Shown in pieces: positions 46,739-56,059 of a DNA stretch of 64,000 nucleotides. The notes under the pieces are model-generated. The model was given only the letters and a program-made list of their open reading frames with translations. It was not told where the DNA came from and did not search any database. How positions within the stretch are numbered: position 1 is the stretch's first letter; every line of letters begins with the position of its first letter. Position numbers and translations under genes: made by a program. Origin of the DNA: Ruminococcus sp. AM22-13 (lineage in GTDB: Bacteria; Bacillota; Clostridia; Lachnospirales; Lachnospiraceae); contig NZ_QRIL01000006.1 in NCBI RefSeq assembly GCF_003471165.1, positions 62,417 to 126,416 on the forward strand. Reading direction: 5' to 3'.

Positions 46739-46878
46739 GGATCCAGAATACGCACTTACCATTTTTACTCTTCCAGGTATTTTTTGCGCAGCATTTACAG
46801 TTACTGACATTACCATACAAAACAGTATCAAAAAACACCTGTCAAAATCGCTGAGAACTTTTTCTTCCTCTTAGCTCC

Positions 46879-47103
46879 TTATCTTTTAATTTTTTTCACA
46901 GATGAGAACGCACTGTAAACTTTCTTTCCTTTCACTGTCTGATATGCGCGGATTTTATACTGATAAGTAGTATTCTTTTTTAATCCCTTATCTGTAAAAG
47001 AAGTGGATCTTGTGTCACTGACTTTTTTCCATGTCTTTCCAGTCAGTTTGTATACTTCATAACCAGATGCACCTTTTGTCTTGGCCCAGGTTACTTTCCA
47101 GCT
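46879..47103 (-). pseudogene. Fibronectin type III domain remnant
   Basis: In-frame on the minus strand: SWKVTWAKTKGASGYEVYK, then GLKKNTTYQYKIRAY and a tail ending KKIKR and TAA. This is one nearly complete FnIII domain like those at the C-terminus of clostridial surface proteins. There is no start codon. Its 5' end joins directly to the stop of the Crp remnant at 47107, so two broken genes have been fused by a deletion. Confidence 0.75.
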
Positions 47104-47106
47104 CTG

Positions 47107-47549
47107 TCAAGCCCCATCATATTTTTCCAGCCCCGGATAGGTTTCCAGGAAATATTCATATCTCTGTACCGGATTACAGGTAAGAATCATTTTTCTGTAT
47201 TCATATTCCCTCATAGATGCCACACTCTGCATTCGATTACAGACCAGAGCAATTTCTATATTCTCCATAGCCAGCTTTCGAAGAACATCCGCTGATATCC
47301 TTACAATTTCACAATCCGTTATCAACTCCACTGTCAGGAAAGAGGTTATCTGCTTGTCCAAATTCATGATCCCTACCAAAGCTTTACCTTCTCGTTCTCT
47401 TTCATCAGCAAAGTTTTTGCTTTCAACTTACAGATTTCCGAGTTCTCCGCCAACACCTCCAGCACAGCTTCCGATTTTATTCCTATCACATTATGAAAAA
47501 AATCTTTCAGTTTTTCCTCTTCATTTTCCCTTTTTCTTTCATCACTCAT
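47107..47549 (-). pseudogene. Crp/Fnr-family regulator, decayed
   Basis: Two pieces. The 5' piece (ATG 47549) reads KLKDFFHNVIGIKSEAVLEV and KAKTLLMKENEKVKLW then a stop near 47375, like a cyclic-nucleotide-binding fold N-terminus. After a frame break the 3' piece reads LDKQITSFLTVELITDCEIV, RISADVLRKLAMENIEIAL and YEYFLETYPGLEKYDGA, the end of the sensor domain and dimer helix. The beta-roll centre and the whole DNA-binding HTH are missing. It is a deletion derivative and probably non-functional. Confidence 0.75.
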
Positions 47550-47749
47550 ACTTTTTCCTTTTTACACTCTCAAAATCACCAGACAAAACCATCTTGCTTA
47601 AAGTTACTGTTTATCCTGTTCTTTTGCAAACAAGATTTTCTCTAATTATATCTTATTGTCTGACAAATAGCAATTTCACCGCTTGATTCAAATCAAGTAA
47701 TCAAAAATATTTTTCCCAAACATACCCTTCACAATTTTTACTGCTACAC

Positions 47750-47789
47750 AAAAATAGCTATAAGACTTCATTTTTGAAATCCTATAGCT
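47750..47789 (-). terminator. Orphan hairpin in the 47550-48015 gap
   Basis: AGCTATA ... GACTTC / GAAATC ... TATAGCT with a T-run on the minus strand. No minus-strand gene precedes it. The rest of the gap is AT-rich and holds only the promoter at 47954. Confidence 0.45.
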
Positions 47790-47953
47790 TTGCTATTGAT
47801 AATATTACGTTGTATTTGTAATCATCAATTATTTTCCAGTAACCATTGGAACACGACTAATAAACCGAACAATACTTGTGTCTTTATTCTTTATCATATT
47901 CAAAAATAACCGAAATCCTACTCATTTCTAAAACATATTTCGATAAGTCAAAA

Positions 47954-47983
47954 TTACAATTTTCACACTTTAATTGATATAAT
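47954..47983 (+). promoter_or_regulatory. Promoter of the secreted protein gene
   Basis: -35 TTACAA (47954-47959), 18-nt spacer, -10 TATAAT (47978-47983). Confidence 0.55.
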
Positions 47984-48015
47984 ATTCAACAACTAAACAA
48001 GGAGGCCATTTAACC

Positions 48016-48723
48016 ATGAATAATGTAAAAATTCTATGTATCGCAGGCAGTATCGTACTCGGTAGTATATTGCTATCCGGACAAGCTTTTGGCAAAGCCC
48101 CCTCAGATCTAATCACCCTTTCCGCCCCTAAGGAGCCTGAGGGGCAACATGTATCTTATGATATAGATGGTTCCGGCTCTTATTATGACAGTGAGTCAGA
48201 TACAACTTACTATTTTGTCAAGGGGATTGTCACTTCTTATTCTAATCATACAAAAACCTTTTCACTGACTTCCGACGTCGGTGAAACTTATGAGTTACCG
48301 GCAGATACGGATATTAATATAACCGACTATCTCAACACAGAAGCACATATATGGTACTCAGAAGACTCTCAAAAAAACTTAAAATTACTTGTGTTCTCTC
48401 CTCAAATTTTTTGGGAACATATTAATGAGCTGGAATCAGATGAGCAAATTCCGGATGGTGCCACAGAAATTGATGGGACTCTTTCAAAATATATCTCTTT
48501 CTGGTTAACAGAAGATAAAATAGATGTTACTCTCTTATTTGTTGAGGACAACCATGGAAACACTCATATATATGCAGAGGATAACACATGCAATAATTGT
48601 AATAGTTCTGTTTTTGGCAAAACAATCGGCGACTATATCAAGTTATATGAAGATATGCATTTAAATTCTCAAGTATATGATGATTTTAATGTTGCATATC
48701 TTATATCAGAAGCATCGTCTTGA
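48016..48723 (+). CDS. Secreted protein of unknown function
   Basis: 235 aa. A signal peptide (residues 1-26, hydrophobic core CIAGSIVLGSILLSG, cleavage after AFG) precedes a mature, acidic, beta-rich protein. Notable are YYFVKGIVTSYSNHTKTFSL (about 75-94), WYSEDSQKNLKLLVFSP and a late Cys pair in CNNCNSS (about 197-203). The pattern of a short strand-rich domain repeated around 'GIVTSYS...' and 'GTLSKYIS...' suggests two similar OB-like halves, but this is weak. AAGGAGG lies 11 nt before the ATG. Own promoter and terminator make it monocistronic. No family recognised. Confidence 0.75.
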   Translation: MNNVKILCIAGSIVLGSILLSGQAFGKAPSDLITLSAPKEPEGQHVSYDIDGSGSYYDSESDTTYYFVKGIVTSYSNHTKTFSLTSDVGETYELPADTDINITDYLNTEAHIWYSEDSQKNLKLLVFSPQIFWEHINELESDEQIPDGATEIDGTLSKYISFWLTEDKIDVTLLFVEDNHGNTHIYAEDNTCNNCNSSVFGKTIGDYIKLYEDMHLNSQVYDDFNVAYLISEASS

Positions 48724-48783
48724 CTTACCCAAATGTCTGGTTGAGAACCTGATGTTTTTTACATCAAACATATCATATATTTT

Positions 48784-48823
48784 AAATGCCGCAGCCAATA
48801 TTTTCAAAGGCTGCGGCATTTTT
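48784..48823 (+). terminator. Terminator of the secreted protein gene
   Basis: AAATGCCGCAGCC pairs with GGCTGCGGCATTT, followed by T. Confidence 0.88.
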
Positions 48824-48883
48824 GACTTAATTTTTCTTTCAAACATGTTGCTTCTTCTTTTGACTGCTGCAAATATGTTTATG

Positions 48884-48991
48884 TCACAAATTCAAAATAT
48901 CTTTTGCTTTTTCTCTGTCTCTGATAATCATCCCATGGGCAGCTAACTTATCCAATTGCTCATCAAAAGTCAATGGCTTTTTCAAATCCAT
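48884..48991 (-). pseudogene. N-terminal remnant of an Abi_2 (AbiD/AbiF-like) protein
   Basis: 35 codons: MDLKKPLTFDEQLDKLAAHG then MIIRDREKAKDILNL and a stop. This is the opening of Abi_2 family abortive-infection proteins, which are normally about 300 aa. TAAGGAG precedes the ATG. The remaining 90% is absent downstream, so a defence gene has been lost here. A terminator (49010-49034) lies just upstream. Confidence 0.72.
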
Positions 48992-49009
48992 AAAATCACT
49001 CCTTAACGT

Positions 49010-49034
49010 AAAAAAGCTGAGCACAAGTCTCAGC
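49010..49034 (-). terminator. Terminator between purL and the Abi remnant
   Basis: GCTGAG, loop ACTTGTG, CTCAGC, then TTTTTT on the minus strand. Confidence 0.8.
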
Positions 49035-49177
49035 TTGGTCCCCAATGCCAAAAAGGCTTCGGGCAACTCTGTTACATATAGTATATTCAAAAAGTCACGA
49101 AATTGCAATAGTTTTTATTATTTTCATCATCAAAAAAGGGCGCTGCCCAACCAGGCGAATACGCAAAGTTAATACAC

Positions 49178-49264
49178 TCCTCCACACCACAATCCCGACG
49201 CTCCTAAAAAGGAAGCGCAAGGGTGGAGTCCAGAGGAGGGACAGCGCTTTCTGTCCTTCCTCTG
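49178..49264 (-). ncRNA. Structured RNA region downstream of purL, class unknown
   Basis: On the minus strand two stable hairpins follow each other. Hairpin I (49232-49263) pairs AGAGGAAGGACAG with CTGTCCCTCCTCT. Hairpin II has an outer stem CTCCACC/GGTGTGGAG and an inner GCGCTTCCT/AGGAGCG. They start 26 nt after the purL stop. It could be a 3' UTR structure, a small RNA or a decayed element. Confidence 0.4.
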
Positions 49265-49288
49265 GGAACCTTCCGTCCTGGAAAGAGT

Positions 49289-52200
49289 TTATTTAAAATA
49301 TTCCACACCAGACTCGAATATTTTAATATCCTGCTCCCCATAGATATTAATAGCAACTCCGTCCCCGCGACGTTCGCTATGTGCCATCTTACCAAGGATA
49401 CGTCCATCCGGGCTGGTAATACCTTCAATGTTCATATAAGAACCATTGACATTCCATTCTTCATCAACACTGAGCTGTCCATCCGGAGTTACATACTGAG
49501 TTGCAACCTGTCCGTTTGCAAACAGCTTCTGCAGCCATTCTTCATTTGCAACGAAGCGTCCTTCACCATGTGAAGCCGGGTTACAGTATACACCGCCAAG
49601 CTGTGCCTTCTGCAGCCAAGGAGATTTATTACTAACAACCTTAGTATAAACCATCTTGGAGATATGGCGTCCGATCGTATTAAATGTCAGTGTAGGAGAA
49701 TCTGCTTTCTGTCCGCAGATTTCACCGTAAGGTACAAGACCAAGCTTGATCAGAGCCTGGAATCCGTTACAGATACCAAGTGCCAGACCATCTCTTTCAT
49801 TGATCAGCTTCATAACAGCTTCTTTGATCTTCGCATTCTGGAATGCAGTTGCAAAGAATTTTGCAGAACCATCCGGTTCGTCACCTGCGGAGAATCCGCC
49901 CGGGAACATGATAATCTGTGCCTGATCGATTGCTTTTTCAAAAAGCTCTACAGAGTCATGGATATCTTCAGCAGTCAGGTTCTTGAATACTTTTACATCC
50001 ACCTCTGCGCCTGCGCGCTCAAATGCACGTGTGCTGTCATACTCGCAGTTTGTTCCAGGGAATACAGGAATAAATACACGAGGTTTTGCAACTTTGTTCT
50101 TGCATACATAGATGCTGTCTGCACGATAAAGCTTCTCATCTCTGTCAGCTGCCTCTTTGTCATTCTCAGAAGAAACTGTCTTAAATACTTTTTCCAGAGT
50201 ACCTTTCCATGCATTTTCAGCTTCGTTTACAGTGATCCCTGTATTTCCATAGGAGAAGTTACCGTCGGCAGTTACTTCACCGATCACTGTATAAGTGATG
50301 GAAAGCTCACCAACCTTACCATCCGGAACTTCCAGGATAATATCGCCAAATCCAGGTGCAAAGAAATCTCTTGGATCAAGGTTATGCTCGATCTTCACGC
50401 CCATGCCATTACCAAATGCCATCTTTGCAACTGCTGCTGCAATACCATGGCGGTCAAGTGCATAAGCAGAAACAACCTTGCCGTCCTGCATATCTTTATG
50501 AAGTTTTTCATACTGATCCATGATTCCTGCATAATCCGGCAGATCGTACTGATCCTTCGGTGCACGAAGCCATACCAGTTTGTTTCCTGCTTTCTTTAAT
50601 TCCGGTGTGATCACATCCTGGATTTTCGCAACGTCAACTGCGAAAGATACCAGTGTCGGAGGTACATCAATATCATTGAATGTACCGGACATACTGTCCT
50701 TACCACCGATGGATGGAAGTCCGAATCCCATCTGTGCTGCATAAGCACCGAGAAGTGCTGCAAAAGGCTGACTCCATCTCTTAGGATCTTCTGTCATACG
50801 GCGGAAGTATTCCTGGAATGTGAAACGGATTTTCTTATAGTCACCACCTGTAGCCACGATTCTGGCAACGGACTCTGTCACTGCATAAGCAGCTCCATGA
50901 TATGGGCTCCAGGAAGATAAATACGGATCAAAGCCATAGCTCATCATGGTTACAGTATCTGTTTTACCATTCTGTACCGGAACCTTTGCTACCATGGACT
51001 GAGTCTCTGTGAGCTGATATTTACCGCCGTATGGCATAAATACACTGCCTGCTCCGATAGAACCATCGAACATTTCCACAAGTCCCTTCTGAGAGCATAC
51101 ATTTAAGTCTGCCAGAGTTTCCATCCATTTAGCTTTTACATCAGCTACATCCGGGCGCTCTTCAAAGAGATTGCCTTCTTTGTTAGGGATTTCTACTTCT
51201 ACAGTTGTTTCCTGATGTGCACCGTTAGTGTCAAGGAATGCACGGGAAATATTTACGATTTCTTTGCCTCTCCATACAAGTACCAGACGAGGATCCTCTG
51301 TTACAACCGCAACAGGAATTGCCTCCAGGTTCTCTTCATTTGCATAGCCAAGGAAGGTATCTACATCTTTCGGGTCAACTACTACAGCCATACGTTCCTG
51401 AGATTCGGAAATTGCAATCTCAGTTCCGTCAAGACCTGCATATTTCTTCGGAACCTTGTCAAGGTCTACTCTAAGACCTGCTGCCAGCTCACCGATAGCA
51501 ACGGAAACACCGCCTGCACCAAAGTCATTACATTTCTTGATGATATGGCTGACTTCTTCACGGCGGAACATACGCTGGATCTTACGCTCAGTAGGAGCAT
51601 TACCTTTCTGCACCTCAGCGCCGCACACTTCGATAGAAGCTTCTGTATGAACCTTGGAAGAACCGGTAGCGCCACCGATACCGTCACGTCCTGTACGTCC
51701 TCCAAGTAAGATAATGATATCTCCCGGATCAGAATTCTCACGGATAACCGCACGTCTGGGAGCAGCACCCATAACAGCACCGATCTCCATACGTTTCGCT
51801 ACATAATCAGGATGATAAACTTCTTTTACATAACCTGTTGCAAGACCGATCTGGTTTCCATAGGAGCTGTAGCCATGAGCTGCGCTTCTTACCAGTTTCT
51901 TCTGCGGAAGTTTACCTTTGAGAGTTTCTTTTACAGAAACAGTAGGATCTGCCGCACCAGTTACACGCATTGCCTGATATACATAAGTACGTCCTGAAAG
52001 CGGGTCACGGATTGCGCCGCCAAGGCAGGTAGCAGCACCACCGAATGGCTCGATCTCAGTCGGATGGTTATGTGTCTCGTTCTTGAAGTTAATCAGCCAT
52101 TCCTCTTCTTTACCGTCAACATCTACAGGAACTACAATACTGCAGGCATTGATCTCATCAGATTCTTCCTGGTCAGCAAGCTTTCCTTCTGCTTTCAGTT

Positions 52201-53053
52201 TCTTCATTGCCATCAGAGCCAAATCCATCAGGCAGACAAATTTGTCCTTGCGGCCTTTGTAAAGTTCTTCTCTGTCAGCAAGATATTTATTGTAGGTATC
52301 TACGATTGGTGCCTTGTAATCACCTTCGTCAAATTTTACATCTGTCAGTTCTGTGGAGAAGGTTGTGTGACGGCAATGATCAGACCAGTAGGTATCAAGT
52401 ACACGGATTTCTGTCATGGACGGGTCACGTTTCTCTTCTTCTTTGAAATAATGCTGGATATGCTGGAAATCCTTGAATGTCATTGCAAGGTTTAAAGAAT
52501 CATAAAGTTCCTTTAATTCTGCTTCCGGCATTTCCTTGAATCCGTCAAAAATCTTAACATCTTCCGGTTCCGGGAATACAGTTATCAGTGTTTCCGGTTT
52601 CTGCAGGCCTGTTTCACGGGAATCTACAGGGTTGATACAGTGATGCTTGATGGCATCAAATTCTTCATCTGTAATAGTTCCTTCAATTACATAGGTAGTT
52701 GCGGAACGGATGATAGGCTGTGCATTCTCATCCAGGAACTGCACACACTGAACAGCAGAATCTGCTCTCTGGTCAAACTGTCCCGGTAAAAATTCTACAG
52801 AGAAGATGCGGAAGCCTTCTGCTACCTCAAAATTCTCCAGGTATAAATCATCTACAGGTGGCTCTGCAAAAACAGTTTTGCATGCTTTATCAAAAACTTC
52901 ATCAGAAATATTCTCTACATCATAGCGGATCAGCACACGTACTGCTGTTACGGATTTAATTCCCAGATAGCTGCTGACCTCATGTTTTAATTCCTTTGCC
53001 TGTACAGCGAAGGCCGGTTTCTTTTCTACATAGACACGTCTTACGTTACTCAT
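49289..53053 (-). CDS. purL: Phosphoribosylformylglycinamidine synthase, single chain
   Basis: Fourth step of purine synthesis, FGAR to FGAM with glutamine. 1254 aa, so the synthetase (PurL) and glutaminase (PurQ) parts are fused. NETHNHPTEIEPFGGAATCL lies at about 325, ASHGEGRF and the glutaminase motifs FPGTNCEYDSTRAFERAG (about 995) and LGICNGFQALIKLGL (about 1090) near the end. Start with AAGGAG upstream. No other pur gene is adjacent. It is divergent from the LysR gene at 53342, with a 288-nt spacer. Confidence 0.98.
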   Translation of the reverse strand: MSNVRRVYVEKKPAFAVQAKELKHEVSSYLGIKSVTAVRVLIRYDVENISDEVFDKACKTVFAEPPVDDLYLENFEVAEGFRIFSVEFLPGQFDQRADSAVQCVQFLDENAQPIIRSATTYVIEGTITDEEFDAIKHHCINPVDSRETGLQKPETLITVFPEPEDVKIFDGFKEMPEAELKELYDSLNLAMTFKDFQHIQHYFKEEEKRDPSMTEIRVLDTYWSDHCRHTTFSTELTDVKFDEGDYKAPIVDTYNKYLADREELYKGRKDKFVCLMDLALMAMKKLKAEGKLADQEESDEINACSIVVPVDVDGKEEEWLINFKNETHNHPTEIEPFGGAATCLGGAIRDPLSGRTYVYQAMRVTGAADPTVSVKETLKGKLPQKKLVRSAAHGYSSYGNQIGLATGYVKEVYHPDYVAKRMEIGAVMGAAPRRAVIRENSDPGDIIILLGGRTGRDGIGGATGSSKVHTEASIEVCGAEVQKGNAPTERKIQRMFRREEVSHIIKKCNDFGAGGVSVAIGELAAGLRVDLDKVPKKYAGLDGTEIAISESQERMAVVVDPKDVDTFLGYANEENLEAIPVAVVTEDPRLVLVWRGKEIVNISRAFLDTNGAHQETTVEVEIPNKEGNLFEERPDVADVKAKWMETLADLNVCSQKGLVEMFDGSIGAGSVFMPYGGKYQLTETQSMVAKVPVQNGKTDTVTMMSYGFDPYLSSWSPYHGAAYAVTESVARIVATGGDYKKIRFTFQEYFRRMTEDPKRWSQPFAALLGAYAAQMGFGLPSIGGKDSMSGTFNDIDVPPTLVSFAVDVAKIQDVITPELKKAGNKLVWLRAPKDQYDLPDYAGIMDQYEKLHKDMQDGKVVSAYALDRHGIAAAVAKMAFGNGMGVKIEHNLDPRDFFAPGFGDIILEVPDGKVGELSITYTVIGEVTADGNFSYGNTGITVNEAENAWKGTLEKVFKTVSSENDKEAADRDEKLYRADSIYVCKNKVAKPRVFIPVFPGTNCEYDSTRAFERAGAEVDVKVFKNLTAEDIHDSVELFEKAIDQAQIIMFPGGFSAGDEPDGSAKFFATAFQNAKIKEAVMKLINERDGLALGICNGFQALIKLGLVPYGEICGQKADSPTLTFNTIGRHISKMVYTKVVSNKSPWLQKAQLGGVYCNPASHGEGRFVANEEWLQKLFANGQVATQYVTPDGQLSVDEEWNVNGSYMNIEGITSPDGRILGKMAHSERRGDGVAINIYGEQDIKIFESGVEYFK

Positions 53054-53222
53054 AGAAACTCCTTTCTTGTGTATGCATTGTTTTAAAAATGCTTTAAAAG
53101 CACCTTGCAGCCCGACTCCAGTGAACCTGCTGCTTGAACTATTGCTTTCTTTATAGTATCATAGGAAATATCATTAGTAAAATTAATATATCTTATATTT
53201 TTTATTAATGTAACTAATTAAT

Positions 53223-53305
53223 CACTATCCGTGAAATGTTTTGGAATGAATATGCCAAAATCCAGAGACATACAAGCTCTAAAGTTCCATTGCTACAGAC
53301 AATTT
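53223..53305 (+). repeat. Family B intergenic repeat, copy 2
   Basis: CACTATCCGTG to GCTACAGACAATTT; aligns by eye with 39440-39521 over its whole length, including ATATGCCAAAAT and GAGACATA. It sits between purL and the LysR gene, and shows that in-frame codons upstream of 53342 belong to a repeat. Confidence 0.6.
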
Positions 53306-53341
53306 ATATCATCATATTATTTTATGAAAGGATTTATTTCT

Positions 53342-54220
53342 ATGGATATTAATCTGGAATTATACAAAGTATTCTACTATGTTGCCACCACCCTGAGCTT
53401 TTCTGAGGCTTCCCGACAGCTTTTTATCTCCCAGTCAGCAGTCAGCCAGTCCATTAAAACCCTGGAAAAAAAGCTGAATCATCCTCTTTTTATCCGAAGC
53501 ACCAAGAAAGTATTGTTAACTCCTGAAGGAGAACTTCTGCTCCAGCATGTAAAACCGGCTCTCCAGCTTCTGGACGAGGGAGAATCTCTGCTGTCAGGAG
53601 ACAATCTGCTGAAAGGCCAGCTGCGTATTGCTGCCAGCGATACGATCTGCCGGTATTTTCTCATTGATTATCTGCAGAAATTCCATCAGACCTATCCGGA
53701 TGTCCGTATCAAAGTCACAAACAGTACCTCCATCGGCTGTGCAGAGCTTCTGGAAAAGGGTCAGGCAGATCTTATTGTATGCAACTGTCCCAATTCCAGG
53801 CTTGGCAGTCATTTTCAGACCCGTGTGTTAAAAGAATTTCACGATGTATTTGTTGCCAATACGGATTACTTTCCTGTACACACTGTTCAAACCGAACTGC
53901 AGGAGCTTCTGAACTATCCAATCCTGATGCTTTCCCCCAAAAGTACCACCAGTGAATATCTGCGGGAAGCATTTACAGCCCATAATCTCAAGCTTCTTCC
54001 TGAAGTAGAGTTAAACAGTAATGACCTGCTTCTGGATCTGGCACGGATCGGACTGGGGATTGCCTGTGTTCCTGATTATATGTTAAAAGAAAATGATCAG
54101 CTGACACCGCTCATGTTAAAAGAGCCTCTTCCCGGACGTCAGCTTATACTTGCCCAGCATGACAGTCTTACTGTCTCTCAGGCTGCTGAACGCTTTATTA
54201 AAATGTTTACTTCCATATGA
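53342..54220 (+). CDS. LysR-family transcriptional regulator
   Basis: 292 aa. The winged HTH is at the N-terminus (LYKVFYYVATTLSFSEASRQ then LFISQSAVSQSIKTLEKKL, about 6-45), followed by the effector-binding domain (about 90-290; LRIAASDTICRYFLIDYL). ATG 53342 has GAAAGGA 9 nt upstream; the reading frame extends up to 53231, but that part lies in the family B repeat. LysR regulators often control the divergent gene, here purL, but the spacer is long and holds the repeat. The effector is unknown. Confidence 0.92.
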   Translation: MDINLELYKVFYYVATTLSFSEASRQLFISQSAVSQSIKTLEKKLNHPLFIRSTKKVLLTPEGELLLQHVKPALQLLDEGESLLSGDNLLKGQLRIAASDTICRYFLIDYLQKFHQTYPDVRIKVTNSTSIGCAELLEKGQADLIVCNCPNSRLGSHFQTRVLKEFHDVFVANTDYFPVHTVQTELQELLNYPILMLSPKSTTSEYLREAFTAHNLKLLPEVELNSNDLLLDLARIGLGIACVPDYMLKENDQLTPLMLKEPLPGRQLILAQHDSLTVSQAAERFIKMFTSI

Positions 54221-54347
54221 TCATCATACTCATCAAAAAATTTCCTTCGAAAATACTACAGATAATTTTTTACAGGATTTTCATACTATAAAATTTCCAT
54301 ACTATGAAATTTCTATGCTGCAGTTGCAAAGCCTTTGTACAATAAAA

Positions 54348-54412
54348 GAAGTCCTCACTCAGTACTGAAACAACAATTTTTATAATCGCGTTTCTTACTG
54401 AATGAGAACTTC
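54348..54412. terminator. Large hairpin after the LysR gene
   Basis: GAAGTCCTCACTCAGTA pairs with TACTGAATGAGAACTTC with two mismatches; T-rich bases follow on the plus strand. Confidence 0.6.
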
Positions 54413-54452
54413 TTATTATTTTTCTATTCTGTTTTTCAGTCTGAAGTCCGGC

Positions 54453-54480
54453 AGATATTCACAATCCGCTTCGCTATTTA
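54453..54480 (-). repeat. Family A outer-tail fragment
   Basis: GATATTCACAATCCGCTTCG matches the tail of the 19.7 kb copy. It lies 10 nt from the mrp stop. Confidence 0.6.
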
Positions 54481-54490
54481 GTCAACTTTC

Positions 54491-55324
54491 TTATTTCGGC
54501 ATTACAGCCAGTGCATCAGTAATATACTGATTATCGATTGCTGCAAAGAAACCGCCGTCTGCCTTTGTCGCATAGTCTATATCGATTGGCATTTTTCCAA
54601 GTACCGGAACGTTCAGCTCTGCTGCAATCTCGTCAATATGGCTCTCACCAAATACTTTGATCTCTTTTCCGCAGTCCGGACATTTCACATAGCTGTAGTT
54701 CTCCACGATTCCCAGTACCGGGATTTTCATCATTCCAGCCATATTGAAGGCTTTCTTTACGATCATCTTAACCAGATCCTGTGGTGAAGTTACGATCACA
54801 ATTCCTTCGATTGGCAGGGACTGGAATACAGTCAGTGGAACATCACCTGTTCCAGGAGGCATATCCACAAACAGATAGTCTACATCGCCCCAGATAACAT
54901 CTGTCCAGAACTGTTTTACCATATTTGCAAGAACCGGTCCTCTCCAGATTACAGGAGTATCTTCTGTAGGAAGCAGAAGGTTGATGGACATTACCTTGAT
55001 TCCGTTCTTCGTGATCATTGGATAAATACCTTCATCATTTGCCATTGCTGCGCCTTTTAATCCATACATTTTCGGGATAGACGGGCCTGTGATATCAGCA
55101 TCCAGAATACCTACCTTGTATCCCTGAGCTGCCATCATATTTGCCAGAGAACCTGTTACGAAGGATTTACCTACGCCGCCTTTGCCACTGACTACTCCGA
55201 TCACATGTTTTACATTTGAGTGAGCATTCATTTCCGCAAGGAAGCTCTGTGGTCCGTTTGCTTTGGAAGAACAGCCCTCACAGCTTGATTTGTCACATGA
55301 AGTATTGCTACATTCTTTTGCCAT
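54491..55324 (-). CDS. Mrp/NBP35-family Fe-S cluster carrier ATPase
   Basis: 277 aa. Deviant Walker A VSGKGGVGKSFVTG (about 44-57), ILDADITGPSIPKMYGL (about 77) and FVDMPPGTGDVPLT (about 150). A CxxC near the C-terminus (KCPDCGKE, about 213) would hold the bridging Fe-S cluster. The N-terminus adds a Cys-rich segment (four Cys in CSNTSCDKSSCEGC), as in NBP35-type proteins. It delivers Fe-S clusters to apo-proteins in the cytosol. The CsoR-type gene lies 180 nt upstream. Confidence 0.94.
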   Translation of the reverse strand: MAKECSNTSCDKSSCEGCSSKANGPQSFLAEMNAHSNVKHVIGVVSGKGGVGKSFVTGSLANMMAAQGYKVGILDADITGPSIPKMYGLKGAAMANDEGIYPMITKNGIKVMSINLLLPTEDTPVIWRGPVLANMVKQFWTDVIWGDVDYLFVDMPPGTGDVPLTVFQSLPIEGIVIVTSPQDLVKMIVKKAFNMAGMMKIPVLGIVENYSYVKCPDCGKEIKVFGESHIDEIAAELNVPVLGKMPIDIDYATKADGGFFAAIDNQYITDALAVMPK

Positions 55325-55504
55325 AGTTACATTCTCCTTTATATTTACGTACCATGTAAGTACGCATATTACTTTTTATTCTGTCATTTTTCGATTACTG
55401 CTCGCATGCCACTGTCCCGTCAACCATATTACTAAGAACAGGCTGAACAGCAGCTAACAGTTTTCAATAAAATGATACTCTCATCCATACACTGAAGCGA
55501 CCAT

Positions 55505-55852
55505 TTATTTCATAAATCTATCGATTGCAATCTCAAGTTCCTTAATCGCATCTTTGTCACCATGTTCCACTGCATCTACAATACAATGCTCAATATGATC
55601 CTGCAGGATAATCTTGCCTGTATTATTAATGGCAGATTTTACTGCTGAAAGCTGTATCAGAACTTCACTGCAGTCTCGTCCTTCTTCTATCATACGTTTG
55701 ATAGACTCCATGTGCCCGATTGCCCTGGACATACGATTTAATACTGCTTTTGTATGCGCATGACTATGGTGATGTACATGCTCTCCATGAGAATGCTCAA
55801 CTACTGTACCATCCTCAAGCACATGTACATGTGTCTTTTGTTCTTCACCCAT
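55505..55852 (-). CDS. CsoR/FrmR-family metal-sensing repressor with His-rich N-terminus
   Basis: 115 aa, all-helical DUF156 repressor. The core (about 35-115) holds NRMSRAIGHMESIKRMIEEG, RDCSEVLIQL and QDHIEHCI, giving the Cys-His-Cys metal site. The first 34 residues are unusual: six or more His in HVHVLEDG...HSHGEHVHHHSHAHT, a likely extra metal-binding tail. Family members sense Cu(I), Ni, Co or formaldehyde. No transporter or oxidoreductase is adjacent, so the ligand is open. Confidence 0.9.
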   Translation of the reverse strand: MGEEQKTHVHVLEDGTVVEHSHGEHVHHHSHAHTKAVLNRMSRAIGHMESIKRMIEEGRDCSEVLIQLSAVKSAINNTGKIILQDHIEHCIVDAVEHGDKDAIKELEIAIDRFMK

Positions 55853-56059
55853 AATAGTTTCCTTTCTTTCTCAGAATAATCTGATTACGTCACTGTTCAC
55901 TCCATTGTCAGTATCAGAATGCGAACAATAACCGGATTATTTATCAGACGGATCATATATTCAAAGATACAGCTCCATCTGCTTTACTGTCTGTACAGCA
56001 TAAATATTACTGTTAACTCCGTGTCCAGGTAACACGTAAATAATATTATACCACATTTA

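Noticed and set aside
46635..46838. A 67-codon minus-strand frame with several Cys.
   Set aside because: It includes a family A fragment and has no RBS or domain; most likely decayed DNA.
49664..50599. A 311-codon plus-strand ORF opposite purL, and similar long ones opposite glnN (28531-29196), the PucR gene (20134-20853) and trpB (33061-33816).
   Set aside because: Antisense to clear genes, Cys/His-rich and without RBS; results of codon bias on the other strand.
53054..53222. Purine riboswitch or attenuator before purL (a small TGCTTTTAAAGCA with T-run is present).
   Set aside because: No aptamer motif; the stem is too short to claim as a terminator.
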